Positions 46,851-57,737 of a DNA stretch of 64,000 nt are shown one piece after another (within the stretch, counting starts at the first letter, position 1; every line of letters begins with the position of its first letter). Location: assembly GCA_933228895.1 (NCBI GenBank), contig OW121848.1:160720688-160784687 (forward strand), given 5' to 3'. The translations under genes and the position numbers were made by a program. This DNA comes from Platycnemis pennipes. Lineage: Eukaryota > Arthropoda > Insecta > Odonata > Platycnemididae. The notes under the pieces were generated by a model. It saw only the letters and a program-made list of their open reading frames with translations. It made no database searches and was not told where the DNA came from.

Positions 46851-47181
46851 CAGAAACCTTGTGGATATTTTAACAAGAAGATAGCTAGGAAACTTAATAA
46901 CTTCTCAGGAGTGTGACTAAAATAGTTGAAAACAAGTATGCTGGGTTCCACTTCACATTTTTTCCGTAAAGCACCTTGAACAGTTTTGCTTGCCTAAAAA
47001 CAATATTCGATCTTTTTTCACTTAAAAAACACACTTTGTTACAGTTATGGAATTCCGATAAAAATATACATTTTTAAATATTGTGACGTAACAATAAAAA
47101 GGTAAAAAGTATTTTTTTCTTAAACATATCCCGGGAAAGAGCCTTTCTGGATACCCCCAACTAAAATCCTCGCGAATCGAT
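46851..47181. other. AT-rich spacer
   Basis: Nothing recognised. The 3' portion of the preceding SINE may extend into it. Confidence 0.35.
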
Positions 47182-47337
47182 TTTCTGCGTGTCAGAACGT
47201 GGTAGGAAATCGCAGGTGGCCCAGGGTAAGGAATTGGCCCACCTATCCTGAATGTGTGAATTTCACACGCCATTGGCCTAGTACGGGGTGAGCTCTTCTC
47301 TCACCTGTCAAAGACCAACCCTCGGGTTGAATCACTG
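47182..47337 (+). repeat. Unclassified repeat X, copy 1
   Basis: Shares TCTGCGTGTCAGAACGTGGT, GGAAATCGCAGGTGGCCCAG, a CCTGAATGTGTG block and CTAGTACGGGGTGAGC with 48640-48679 plus 49000-49104. Here it is uninterrupted. It contains the odd palindrome GTGTGAATTTCACAC and an AGGTGGCCCA/TGGCCCACCT inverted pair. A GAGT microsatellite follows at 47335-47352. Confidence 0.6.
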
Positions 47338-47743
47338 AGTGAGTGAGTGAATGTGTAATATACGTGTTTCATTGCGCATTTTTCGTATCATATATTATTT
47401 ATCGAGCTTAGAGTTTAACCATCATTTTATTTATAGTATTATTTGATAAATGAAGTTATTTATTTGCGGTTTAGAGACCGCAACCGCAGCGAATGGGGAT
47501 GTGGCCGTGAGGTCTCCAAATGCGTCACCCGGACCGCGATACCGCGAGAGCGCGGGAAAGCCTCGAAGAGCGCCTGGGTTGAGGGGCGTGGGAGGGAGAG
47601 GGGGAGGTGGGGGGGGGGGGGGGGGGGGGGGAAACCTCATTTCCCTCTTTACTTTCTTGCCGCTCTCCAATCCACGCACTCCACCCTCCTTTCTCAATCG
47701 CCTCGGCCTCCGAGGGAATTAGGGCCGTCTAGGGACGAATTAA
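47338..47743. other. GC-rich block with a long poly-G tract
   Basis: A GTGG followed by about 25 uninterrupted G residues lies at about 47606-47632, embedded in G-rich, CpG-containing sequence (47480-47700). The Gly- and Pro-rich frames across it are compositional. Confidence 0.5.
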
Positions 47744-48499
47744 CTCAATGATCTTTCCTGGGGTAAACACATACGTGAAATAATGGGTCAAGCTAATCGT
47801 AAACTGGGATTCATCAAAAGGGTATTGGGTAAATGTGACGATCATGTACGAGAAATCAGCTACTTTTCCCTTATTAGACCTCATTAGGAATACGCTGCCA
47901 GTGTATGGGATTCCTACGAAATCGGTCTAAATAACGAACTTGAACGTGTGCAGCGAAGATCGGCAAGATTTGTAAAGGGACGATACGATAACTATATTAG
48001 CGTAACCAATCTATTAAATGAATTAAAATGGAAATCATTGTCAGATCGCAGGTTGAAATTTAGACTTAATCTCTTAAATAAATTCCAAGACAATATTTTC
48101 AGTGATGATGTTAAAAATATTTTGCGAACCCCGACTTACTATGGCAGACTGGACCATAATCATAAAATTAGAGAAATTGATTGCCGAACTGACAGATTCA
48201 AAATGTCCTTTTTCCCTCGTACAATTAGAGATACGAATAAAGGTAAATATGTCCAATCGGAGAGTATCAATGGATGGCATTGGTAGCTGCATGTTGGTAT
48301 GAGTACTTAAAGCTAACCCTACTAACAGAATGTTTTTGCATGTTTTCTTTGCAATTTTTATCTTTTTTAAATAGTGAAGTTCTGACTAGTATATTAATAC
48401 TATTTCTTTTTTTATGCATGATGTGTAGTGCATGTTTGGTGATAAATCACCCCCCGCCACACACCTTTGTGGTGGCTTGTAGGGTATTATGTAGATGTA
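47744..48499 (+). mobile_element. LINE family A 3' fragment
   Basis: Begins in the codons for NDLSWGKHIREIMGQANRKL, with one stop at the RPHLEY segment (RPH-stop-EY near 47885). It then has an open 112-codon frame (47948-48283) with LRTPTYYGRLDHNHKIREID and FKMSFFPRTIRDTN. The 3' UTR, CCCCGCCACACACC terminus and GTAGATGTA tail follow. It carries the LLNKFQDN variant, unlike the LFHKFQGN copies at 33081 and 42927. Confidence 0.92.
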
Positions 48500-48639
48500 A
48501 CTTGAAATCAACGTTGTAGCGTGCACTTAGCTTGAGATTCTAGAACGCTACCGCACAGTGTCGTGTAGTCGTTCGATCCGGTGGCCTAAGCCAATGTTTT
48601 GTTGACATCATCATCGTGTATCATGACATTCGAATTTCT

Positions 48640-49104
48640 GTGTGTCAGAACTTCGTGGGAAATCGCAGGTGGCCCAGGGGGGTTGTGTTTTAAACCATCG
48701 GAATTATCTCGAATAGGTAACCAAGGAGTCGCGTGGTCAAACCTGAATGGTTCGCAAAAATGGTGTGTTAAAACAGCTGATTACAACCTCATTCGTTGTT
48801 TAAATTTGTGTTTATCTCATCTTCTGGGGGCTCTATAGCCGAGACAGATGAGAAAAACTGAAGCGAAAACTATTTATGACATTGTAACTGCGATTCAAAC
48901 ACTAAATTTGCAGATAAGCCTTTCTTGTTTGTATGTACAACGTGACTACTTGTCACATATTCGAGATAATCCCAACGGTTTCAAACACAACCCACCAGGG
49001 AAAAAAACTGCCCTCTTTACCCTGAATGTGTGGACTTCACACGGCAATGGCTTAGTACGGGGTGAGCCCTTAAAAGTAAAAAACCAACCTTCGGATTTAA
49101 CTCT
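48640..49104 (+). repeat. Repeat X, copy 2, interrupted by a TIR element
   Basis: The left part (48640-48679) and right part (49000-49104) together match repeat X at 47182-47337, including the TGTGTGTCAGAACTTCGTGG start and the TTAGTACGGGGTGAGCCC near the end. The TIR element at 48680-48994 separates them, flanked by CCAGGG on both sides. Confidence 0.6.
48680..48994. mobile_element. Non-autonomous TIR element (about 315-bp family), copy 2
   Basis: The left end GGGTTGTGTTTTAAACCATC and the right end GGTTTCAAACACAACCCA form long TIRs extending through ATTATCTCGAATAGGTAACC. The 7041-7352 copy has the same ends. CCAGGG directly flanks both sides (48674-48679 and 48995-49000), a possible 6-bp target duplication. 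No coding capacity. Confidence 0.78.
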
Positions 49105-51174
49105 AGAATTTTGTCACACGTTACGTCATCGCTCGGTGACAGGATCCATGCCTCACCCTTTACCTTAATTATCTTAACAGTCTCGAACCATTTTAACTAT
49201 TTTCTCCTGAGATAAAACCCTCTATCGCTTTATCTTCGATAATCGCAGGGTGCCGTACCATTTTCCCTCGAGCAGCTACTTTCTTGAACATGCTCGTGTT
49301 TTCCCCTCCTAATTAACAATGTTTAATCTTAAATATTGTTTTTTTGTAAATCTTATTAGTTAACTATTTTTTATATTGTGTCTTCATTTAACAGGTTTTT
49401 CTCATATTTTGTAAGGTACTTAGTAACATTTTCTAACCCCTTATGGACTGCCTAATTAGTGCGTGATCATCTCCAAACTTTACTTACATCACAACATATT
49501 CTCCTAACTGAATTCCAGCCTAAATTGCCACCACCCACTTGAATTCTTCATCCGCTACGTTGACTTGCACCTTATGGACTGGGAATGAGTTTCCCATGTG
49601 TTTAGTCACTTGGACGCAATTTCCTTAATGTTTCGCATTTTCTCTGTCAGGTTACGTCTGAAAATCTGAAAAAAATCACGAAAACATTTTCCCGATTGCA
49701 TTTCGCTTGTCTTCCTAATAACATTCTTCCAGACGGGATTAAAAAAATTGACCGTCACACCCGTATGTCTTTAATCTATTTGCCGGTAATTCGGACCCTC
49801 CTTCGATTTCTCTGTGTTTATTTCTTCGCGCAGGTTTTGAGAAAACCATCTAAAAAAACACCGGGATAGGTAAGATCTCAGCGGGAGGATGCCGGGTTGC
49901 ACTCCGCAGGTGTCCTCGGAGGAGGGGATCTTAGATTCCCTCGTTAGATTTCGAGGGCTTCCTTAGCGGGAATGTTGCCCTCACAGTGCGTCGCATTCAC
50001 TTAACGAGCAGCAGGCGTCGTGCGGAAGGCCAAACGAGCCACCGTCCGCGGAATCTGTTTTTCTTCCCTCTTCCCTTACTATATAAGGCCGGGCAAGGAA
50101 GATCGTAATTTTCCCTTTAATCCCTAATTGGGTGAGCCGGCCTGTGGTGAGGATGGGTTGCCTGGATGGTGTTCAAGATGGCTTTAGATATCACAATTTC
50201 TTCTCCCTCCATTTGTGCCTCCCGACTCTCTGCTCGCATCCAGGATTGACCAAATACGAATTCCCTCTTACGCCTCACTAACATTTTCACTCCTTAACGT
50301 TTCCTAGAAAGTTTCTCATTTGCAATCTAATCCCTCGTTTCGTATTGCTAGCGGTGAGCCCACGGTCTGACAAGAAGAAACTTCACGATTCTCCAAAAGA
50401 GGTCAAACATCCCTGGAGGTAATTTGAGCGCTGTGATTGACTCAACGTGCTAATTGCATTAGCTCAATCAATCGCCGTTCATGGATGAAGTGTTAAGAAA
50501 CGATTCCCTCTGCGTACACGATATATATAGCCTCCAGGAGGCGATGCATTGCGTACTAGGTCACCAGCATCTAAAAAAAATGTGAGGTAAAAAGTCCTTA
50601 AAGGATGGAAACATTCCAATATTCCACAATTACCTCTATTAGTGCTGTGTTAATGTATCTCTGGATGTAATGTTGAGTCCTTCAATTTTTATTTGATCAA
50701 CCGCGTTTAAGTTACCGATATTAATCTTATCATCGCTGTAATGAGTGTTCTACCAACATTGTTGAGTTGTGGTTGTCCCCTTCCTGCCGTTCGCCTGCCG
50801 TGTAGAGGACATCTCTGAACTTCCTCCCTATTCAACCCACGTGCCTGCATCAAGCCCCCCTTGTTTTTCAATCTCCATATCCCCGGCCTGCTTTCATCCT
50901 GCCCAGAACACCCACTCCGTCCTGTTCGGCGCTGACGTCTCTCCTCCCGTCGCCCTCTTCGAGATTCCATGACCACTCCAAGCGTCCTCCATCCACGATC
51001 GTCTAAATCTTCGAATTACTCCGACCGTAACGCATCCCTTCCTCTCCTACCCTCTTCCACCACTCACCTCATCCTTCATCCTCAACTTTTCAGCTTACCC
51101 TCGCCATTCTTATGAGATCCAACGTCTCAATTTTTTTGCCCATACACTTTCTTCGATTGCCGTGCTGCCGAACC
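49105..51174. other. Spacer; TATA-like motif but no gene recognised
   Basis: About 49860-50180 is GC-richer and contains ACTATATAAGGCCGGG at about 50078-50093, a good TATA-box shape without a recognised transcript. A palindrome GCCTCCAGGAGGC lies next to an ATATATATA run at about 50521-50543. A C-rich stretch lies at 50770-51110. None of the frames shows a family signature. Confidence 0.35.
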
Positions 51175-51424
51175 ATCAGTGGCAAAGTGCGTAAGTTTTC
51201 GCAGCGAGGATGATGTGCATTAGTCATTTTCGGGAGCAGTTGCGTGTGGCTGTGTGTCGACCAAGCTTTCGCGTCCTTTTCAGGTCGCATCTTCAGGGTG
51301 AATTGACCCTGGAATTGACCGATTCAACCTGAAGATGCGACCTGAAAAGGACGCGAAAGCTTGGTCGACACACAGCCACACGCAACTGCTCCCGAAAATG
51401 ACTAATGCTGATCAGTGGCAAAGT
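51175..51424. repeat. Perfect 81-bp inverted repeat with flanking direct repeats
   Basis: Positions 51217-51297 and 51328-51408 are exact reverse complements over 81 bases with a 30-base spacer. Allowing a mismatch, the stem reaches further into the spacer. ATCAGTGGCAAAGT occurs directly outside at 51175-51188 and 51411-51424. Each arm contains CTGAAGA, a GCGACC/GGACGC stem with a TGAAAA loop, GAAA and a GTC, in hammerhead-like order. No other copy of the arm was seen in the window. Confidence 0.9.
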
Positions 51425-51759
51425 TCAAATTATTCTTTCGACATATTTCATATTATTTGTCTTAATCAAGATATTACCACCTTGGTTCCTCCTGTGAGCT
51501 TCCTTGGGCGGTGAAGTCCTTCGGCTAGTATTCTTTCTGTTGAACCTCTTTCTTTAAAGATTCTCCTAAGATAAGTACACTATTTCAAATGTTACACTTT
51601 GTTCTCCGAAACTAAATATTTTTGCTGCTTTTATGATTAATCAACGTATTCATGCAGCCATGAAACAGACAGGCCTGATAAAATAGCTAGATTCCGCTGC
51701 ATAAACGGAAAAATGAAACGAACTTTAAAATTTAAGGTAAGAAAAGACAACTTAATAAT
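51425..51759. other. No recognisable feature
   Basis: AT-rich spacer between the palindrome and the LINE fragment. Its right part may be the eroded start of that LINE. Confidence 0.3.
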
Positions 51760-52018
51760 ACAAAACATCAGAAATTACTTTTAGAGTACTGGGAGCGTGA
51801 AATAGACACCATTAAAAAATCCAGCGTGCAAAGAATGAAAACATCCGAAAGGAAATTCCTAAGGAGAGCTGATAGTTATGCAGGAATGGTAGGGAAACAA
51901 CGGCCATGAGAAAAGAACGCGGTGTACAGAGCGTCAATGAGGCCATTCGAGAAAACGGAAATAGATGGATAGAACATGCAGAACAAATATTGCAGAAGGA
52001 AAAAGGATGCCTAAACTA
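51760..52018 (+). mobile_element. LINE fragment of another type, C-terminal domain
   Basis: The frame-shifted readings VQRMKTSERKFLRRADSYAG (about 51830-51890) and GVQSVNEAIRENGNRWIEHA (about 51922-51980) match the tail domain of arthropod endonuclease/reverse-transcriptase elements, in which a FLRR block precedes a SVN..I.....W..H block. It ends where the family B tail begins (52019). Stops are present. Confidence 0.6.
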
Positions 52019-53675
52019 ATACATCTACATCTACATCCACACGATACCCTGCAAGCCACAGCGAGGGTGTGCGGCAGGGGGTGAAGATCACCAAGCATGC
52101 ACTACTAACATGCAAGCAAGCAACTAAAGGGTCTCATGCAACTAGATTGTTAGTATCTATAGTATTTGAGGGGTTAATACATGCATCATGCACTACACAA
52201 TACTCTAAAATATTTCCCCCACCTATCCCTTTCCTATGCTGCCTATTCTGTTTTCTTATAGTACGGGGGAAAAATGCCATTTTGAATGTATCGGTATGAC
52301 AATCTATCTCTCTAATCTTATTTATCTGGTCGAATCTAGCATAATACGCTGGTTTATTTAATATGTGCCAAACATCTTCAGTAAAGCTATCCGATTGAAA
52401 TTTCTCCAATAGATTTAATCTGGACTTTAACCTACGCTCTGATAATGATTCCCACCCTAATTCTTGTATTAATTCTGATACACTACTCAACCTATCGTAA
52501 CACCTTTTGACGAACCTAGCTGCTCTACGCTGCACACTGTCTAGTTCTCTGATCAAACCTAATTCATTAGGATTCCATACACTGGCTGCATACTCAAGGT
52601 GGGGCCTAACTAGTGAAAAGTAGCATCGCTCTTTTGTCTTCTCATCACATTTCCCAAGTACTCTTTTTATAAATCCTAGCATTCTCTTCGCTCGTCCGCA
52701 TATTTCCCTTATGTGTCTTCCCCACGATAAATCATTAGTGATTGTTACACCTAAATATCTTACGGTTTCAACGTTTTCGATGTTCGTGTTATTAATTCTT
52801 TAGGATCGTTCTATCGAATTATTCCTCCTCCAAAAATTGAAAGCTACACACTTTTTAAGGTTGAGTTCTAACTGCCATTTGTCGCACCACTCTTGAATTG
52901 AATCTAAATCCTCGATTTCCAGTCTTCTTCTTTTGATATATCGCTATACAGTACCACATCGTCTGCAAAAAGTCTAAGGTTACTACTAACTACGGTACTC
53001 AAATCGTTTATGTATAAAAGAAATAGAAGCGGACCTACTACGCTACCCTGGGGAACTCCCGATGTGACTTTGATTGTGTTCGACATGATACCATCTATGA
53101 CAACCCTCTGCTCTCGCTCACTTAAGAATTCTTTTACCCAACATACAACGTCTTTATTTATACCAAAACTCTCTAACCTCAAGATTAATTTGTCATGAGG
53201 AACTTTATCGAAAGCCTTTTTAAAATCTAAAAATATCGCATCAACTTCAGTACTGCTTTCGCCGTGTACTAGAATATCGTGTACGAATAAAGCTAATTGT
53301 GTCTCGCAAGATCTACCTTTCCGGAACCCATGTTGGCTGTTTATGAGTAATCCCTGACTATCCAAATGCCTCATGATCGAACTGACTACTATGTGCTCAA
53401 ATATCTTACAAGAGATTGACGTGAGTGAAATGGGTCTGTAGTTACTAGGTTCTTCCCTATCACCGCTTTTAAATATAGGTGTAATGTTAGCTACTTTCCA
53501 ATCCTTGGGTACTGTGTGGTTCTTTAGTGTTTTATTGAATATTATTTCTAGATAGGGGGCTATTTCAGAAGCTAATGTTTTATATACTCTGGAAGGAATT
53601 TGATCGGGACCTGGTGATTTGTTTTTACTAATGCTTTTTAACTGCTGCTCTATTCCGCTCCAATACGGAAATATA
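52019..53675 (-). mobile_element. LINE family B, best copy: RT domain to tail
   Basis: The minus strand begins near 53675 in SISKNKSPGPDQIPS and continues through NYRPISLTSISCKIFEHIVV. A 156-residue frame (53374-52904) follows, with HGFRKGRSCETQLALFVHDI, STEVDAIFLDFKKAFDKVPH, GVPQGSVVGPLLFLLYINDL and the catalytic LRLFADDVVLYSD. A second frame (52682-52134) carries LGFIKRVLGKCDEKTKERCY, LVRPHLEYAASVWNPNELGL and FKMAFFPRTIRKQNRQHRKG. The two frames are separated by a frameshift and stops in 52680-52905. The 3' terminus is CCCCTGCCGCACACCCTCGC with a GTAGATGTAGATGT tail. All RT motifs needed for catalysis are visible, but the reading is interrupted. The endonuclease is absent. Confidence 0.93.
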
Positions 53676-53705
53676 GAGTGAGAGGCGGGAGAACTTTAGG
53701 ACAGC

Positions 53706-55335
53706 CATCTACATCTACATAATACCCTGCAAGCCACCATAAAGGTGTGCGGCAGGGGGTGAACTCTCACCAAACATGCACTACATATCATGCATAAAAA
53801 AGATTAGTACTTGTATAGGTACTGTTCAAAACTACGCTATTTAAAAAAGGATAAAAATAGCAAAGCATACATGCAAAAACATGCTGTTAGTTGGGTTAGC
53901 TTTAAGTCCTTATACCAACATACAGCTACCAATGTTATCCATTGCTACCCTCGTACTAGATATATTTACCGTTATTCATATCCCTAATAGTACGAGGAGA
54001 AAAGGACATTTTGAATCTGTCAGTTCGGCAATCAATTTCTCTAATTTTGTGATTATGGTCCAGTCTACCATAATAAGTTGGGGTCCGCAAAATATTTTTA
54101 ACATCATCACTGGAAATATGGTCTTGGAATTTATTTAAGAGATTAAGTCTAAATTTCAACCTGCGATCTGACAATGATTCCGAATTTAATTCATTTAATA
54201 GACTGGTTACGCTAATAAGGTTATCGTACCGTCCCTTTACAAATCTTGCCGATCCTCGCTGCACACGTTCAAGTTCGTTATTTAGACCGATTTCGTAGGG
54301 ATCCCATACACTGGCAGCATATTCCAAATGAGGTCTTACAAGGGAAAAGTAGCTGATTTCTCGTACATGATCATAACATTTACCCAGTACTCTTTTGACG
54401 AATCCCAGTTTACGCTTCACCCATTATTTCACGTAAGTGTTTGCCCCAGGAAAGATCATTTGTCAGTCTTATTCCAAGAAATTTAATGGATTTCACGTTT
54501 GTTAATTCATTATTACTTATTTTGTAATTGGTAAGAGGAGAGCTATTCTTTTTCCAAAAATTCATTACAAGACATTTTTTAAAGTTTAGTTCTAACTGCC
54601 ATGTATCACACCAAGTTTCAATTGCTTGTAGGTCAATATTTAAACATTCTTTATCATTTGGGCACAGAATTTCCCTGTATACTACTGCGTCATCGGCAAA
54701 CAGACGAAGCTTACTTTTTACCACCTTATGGATATCATTTATGTACAAAAGGAATAGGAGTGGACCTATCACACTACCTTGTGGGACACCCGAAGTTACT
54801 TTAATTGCCGGTGAGGTAACACCGTCCAAAACAACACTTTGCACCCGATCATGCAGAAAATCATTAGTCCATGATATGATGTTACTGTCTAACCCATAAG
54901 ATTTTAATTTGAAAATTAGTTTGCTATGAGACACCTTGTCAAAAGCTTTCTTAAAGTCGAGAAATATAGCATCCACTGGAATATTATTTTCGCCAGAAAC
55001 TAAAATATCGTGGGAAAAGAGAGCAAGTTGAGTTTCACACGATCTTCTCTTTCGGAAGCCATGCTGGACATTGGACAATAAATTCTGGCTATCTAGGTGT
55101 CCCATGAACGAACTGACAATTATATGTTCCAGGACCATGCATGAAATGGATGTGAGGGATATAGGTCTGTAGTTAGTTGGCTGCTCCCTATCACCACTTA
55201 TAAAAATGGGTGTTGCATCGGCTGCTTTCCAGTCCATCGGTATGAAGTGTTCGGTCAGGGATTTATTAAATACTATTTCAAGGTAGGGGGAAATTTCGGA
55301 GGCTAACTCTCTATATACGCGGGAGGGGAAATGCC
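53706..55335 (-). mobile_element. LINE family A, best-preserved RT, single frameshift
   Basis: The 310-residue frame 55342-54410 includes NYRPISLTSISCMVLEHIIV, HGFRKRRSCETQLALFSHDI, VDAIFLDFKKAFDKVSHSKL, GVPQGSVIGPLLFLLYINDI and LRLFADDAVVYRE (catalytic Asp pair near residue 215), then IKFLGIRLTNDLSWGKHLRE. A 5-base deletion relative to other copies, at about 54413-54417, shifts into the second frame (54420-53956) with KLGFVKRVLGKCYDHVREIS and YYGRLDHNHKIREIDC. The apparent ATG at 55342 comes from flanking DNA, because the element is 5' truncated in IPSRVYRELASEI. The tail is at 53706-53730. Apart from the deletion it looks recent. Confidence 0.95.
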
Positions 55336-55823
55336 ATTCCATGTTCTAGATGGAAACACGAAGTTTGATGATGTGGTAATGGGTCTAATGCATTGTACCT
55401 GAAGAAATGAGGAGATTCTCGGGTTTCGCTGTTCCGTGAAGTGTAATAAAGAAGTGTAATTCGTGAAAACCTAAACCTTAAACATCCACTCAGCTACCTC
55501 AACCTCCAACAGTAATATTGACAGCTATTTAACTATTTTAGAATCTAATTTATTTTTCTTCCCTTGTTGATTTTTATATTTTAATTCACAACACTGTTCT
55601 GTAGCACCATAGTTGTACTATCATTGCATTGCATTAGGTATCAACCATATTTTATCCGAATATATTTCTGAAATAATATCTTTAAAGCAGCCTGATTTAA
55701 TTCTGACTGTCATTTCAATACGGCTCCATAAAATTCCTCCCGAGTTTCAGTTAAAAACCAAAAATAGACCACCCTGCCTCACACACCGGAAAATCGCTGC
55801 ACAACTGACTTCACACCTGCTCA
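55336..55823. other. No recognisable feature
   Basis: AT-rich spacer between LINE fragments. Confidence 0.4.
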
Positions 55824-56622
55824 TCTCATCTAAATCTATATAATGCCCCGGAAGCCAACATATTGGTGTGTGGCAGGGGATGAATTGACACCAAACGTGC
55901 ATTACACATCATCCTTAAAAAGGATTAGTAATAAAATATTCTTGCCTAATATTCACAGCATAAGAAAAGAATTCAGAGCAAACCAAGCATAATTGCAACA
56001 TTATGCTGTTAGTTGGATTAGATTTAAGACCCTATATCAACATGCGACTAACTATGCTACCCTTGATTTACTCGTATTTATGCTATTGAATAAATTTACA
56101 GCTATTCATATCCCTAATTGTACGAGAAAATAGGGACCTTTTGAATCTGTCAGTCCGGCAATCAATTTCCTTAATTTTGTGATTATGGTCCAGTCTTCTA
56201 TAGAGTGTTGGAGTTCGCATATATTTTTAACGTCATCACTTAAATATTATATTGGAACTTATTTATGCGATTAAGTCTAAATTTCAACATACGGTCTTAC
56301 AATAATTCCCATTTTAGTTCGTTTAATAGACTCGTTACGCCTCTATAGTTATCATACCGCTCCTTAACAAATCTTGCCGATCTTCGCTGTACACATTTCC
56401 TGTTTGTTATTCGAGCCTATTTCGTAAGGATCCCTTAGAGTGGCAGCGATGCGGGCAAATGAGGCCTAAAAAGGGAAAAGTTGCTAATTTCTCGTACAAT
56501 TAATGTCAAATTTGCCTAGTGCCCTTTTGATGAATCCCTGTCTACGATTACCTTGTCCCATTATTTCACGTATGTGTTTACCCCAAGAAAGATCATGTGT
56601 CAGTCAGTCTTATTCCAAGACA
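55824..56622 (-). mobile_element. LINE family A 3' fragment, old
   Basis: The minus strand runs from the codons around LGIRLTDTHDLSWGKHIREI (with a 4-base duplication, GACTGACTGACA, near 56610) through QGNRRQGFIKRALGKFD and VKERYDNYR.VTSLLNE to the 3' UTR and tail (55824-55845). Many indels are present. Its QGNRR...ALGKFD residues resemble the copy at 4611-5420, so those two may form an older subfamily. Confidence 0.85.
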
Positions 56623-56689
56623 ATCACAACAGAATCACACTGATGACAAGACATCGTCATCGGAAATTTCCCTGTACACTACCGCAATC

Positions 56690-57360
56690 TCAAAAATTAG
56701 TTTAAGTTTAATACTCAATACGGTTAATACCTACGCCAATTTATTATAAAATATTCCTATGTTAATTTATACAGGAAAAAGAAGAGGGCCTATAAGGCTT
56801 AATTAGGGGATGCCCGATGAGACTTCGAGTGTTTCGGGCATAATATAACGACTCTCTCTAGTTCCATTCAAAATTTCTTTAATTCAGCATGTAACGTCTA
56901 TATTTATTCAAATGCTTTTAAACTTCAAGATTTATTTAGTGTGAGGAACTGTATGGAATGCTTTTTTAAAATATAAGAATTAGCATCAAACTTGTTAGTT
57001 TCACCATACACTAAAATGTGGTGCAGGAATAAAGCTATTTGTGTCTGGCAGGATCTACGTTCTAGAAATCCATGTTGGCTGTTAGTAAATATTCCTTGAC
57101 TGCCCAAAATCCTAAGAAACTACGTGTTCAAATGCTTTGGATGAGATTGATGAGAGAGAATTATTAGTTGTTTCTGGGTTATTCCCTGTCACCGCCCTAA
57201 ATCATTGGTGCAATGCTAGCTACTTTCCGTCTTTGGGGAGTGTGAGTTTTCATTGAATAATGTTGCAAATAATGGCTATTTTCGATGCTGAAGTTCTTAT
57301 ACACTCTAGCAGGAAGTTGATTGGGACCCTATGATTCATTTGGAGTGGTGGCATTTATTT
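56690..57360 (-). mobile_element. Decayed LINE RT domain, B-like
   Basis: On the minus strand one can follow GPNQLPARVYK near 57325, HGFLERRSCQTQIALFLHHI (about 57080-57020), a broken FKKAFDTVPH-like stretch near 56960, and a GHPLI.ALFLFLYKLT-type remnant of GVPQGSVVGPLLF near 56800. Stops and shifts are frequent. Family B is the closest relative, but it is older than the 52019 copy. Confidence 0.7.
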
Positions 57361-57481
57361 TTTCTCTTCTGTGACGTGAAAGCTGACTTGTTGACTAGTA
57401 GTATCTAGCAGTGGTTCCAAAATATATTGCGTAATAATGTGTTGAAAACGCTTGGGAAGGTGTTTCTCTTTTTACATCTCA

Positions 57482-57737
57482 TTTTCCTTATGCTAATTTT
57501 GACCAATTAAAAAACGTTAGAGAGATAGATTTTCATACCGCTTGATATAAACTGTCATATTTTCCCCGTACTATAATAAAACATCATAGACAGCCTAGCA
57601 AAGGTAAATATTGTAAGATAGGTCTTTACTGGTAGCTCTTAGTTCTACGGTTAGCTTTGGAATTTAGCTCTTAGTTGAATGTAAATGGTGTATGTTTGGT
57701 AATCTTCACCCTTGTGGTGGCCCGCAGTTACGTACAT
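57482..57737 (+). mobile_element. LINE family B 3' fragment
   Basis: Reads YANFDQLKNVREIDFHT, then the FPRTIIKHHRQPSKG-like end of coding, the B 3' UTR and a shortened terminus (TGGTAATCTTCACCCTTGTG) lacking the usual CCCTGCCACACAC segment. Old and truncated at both ends. Confidence 0.65.

Noticed and set aside
50078..50093. TATA-box promoter
   Set aside because: The motif is good, but no initiator at the expected spacing and no credible coding region follow.
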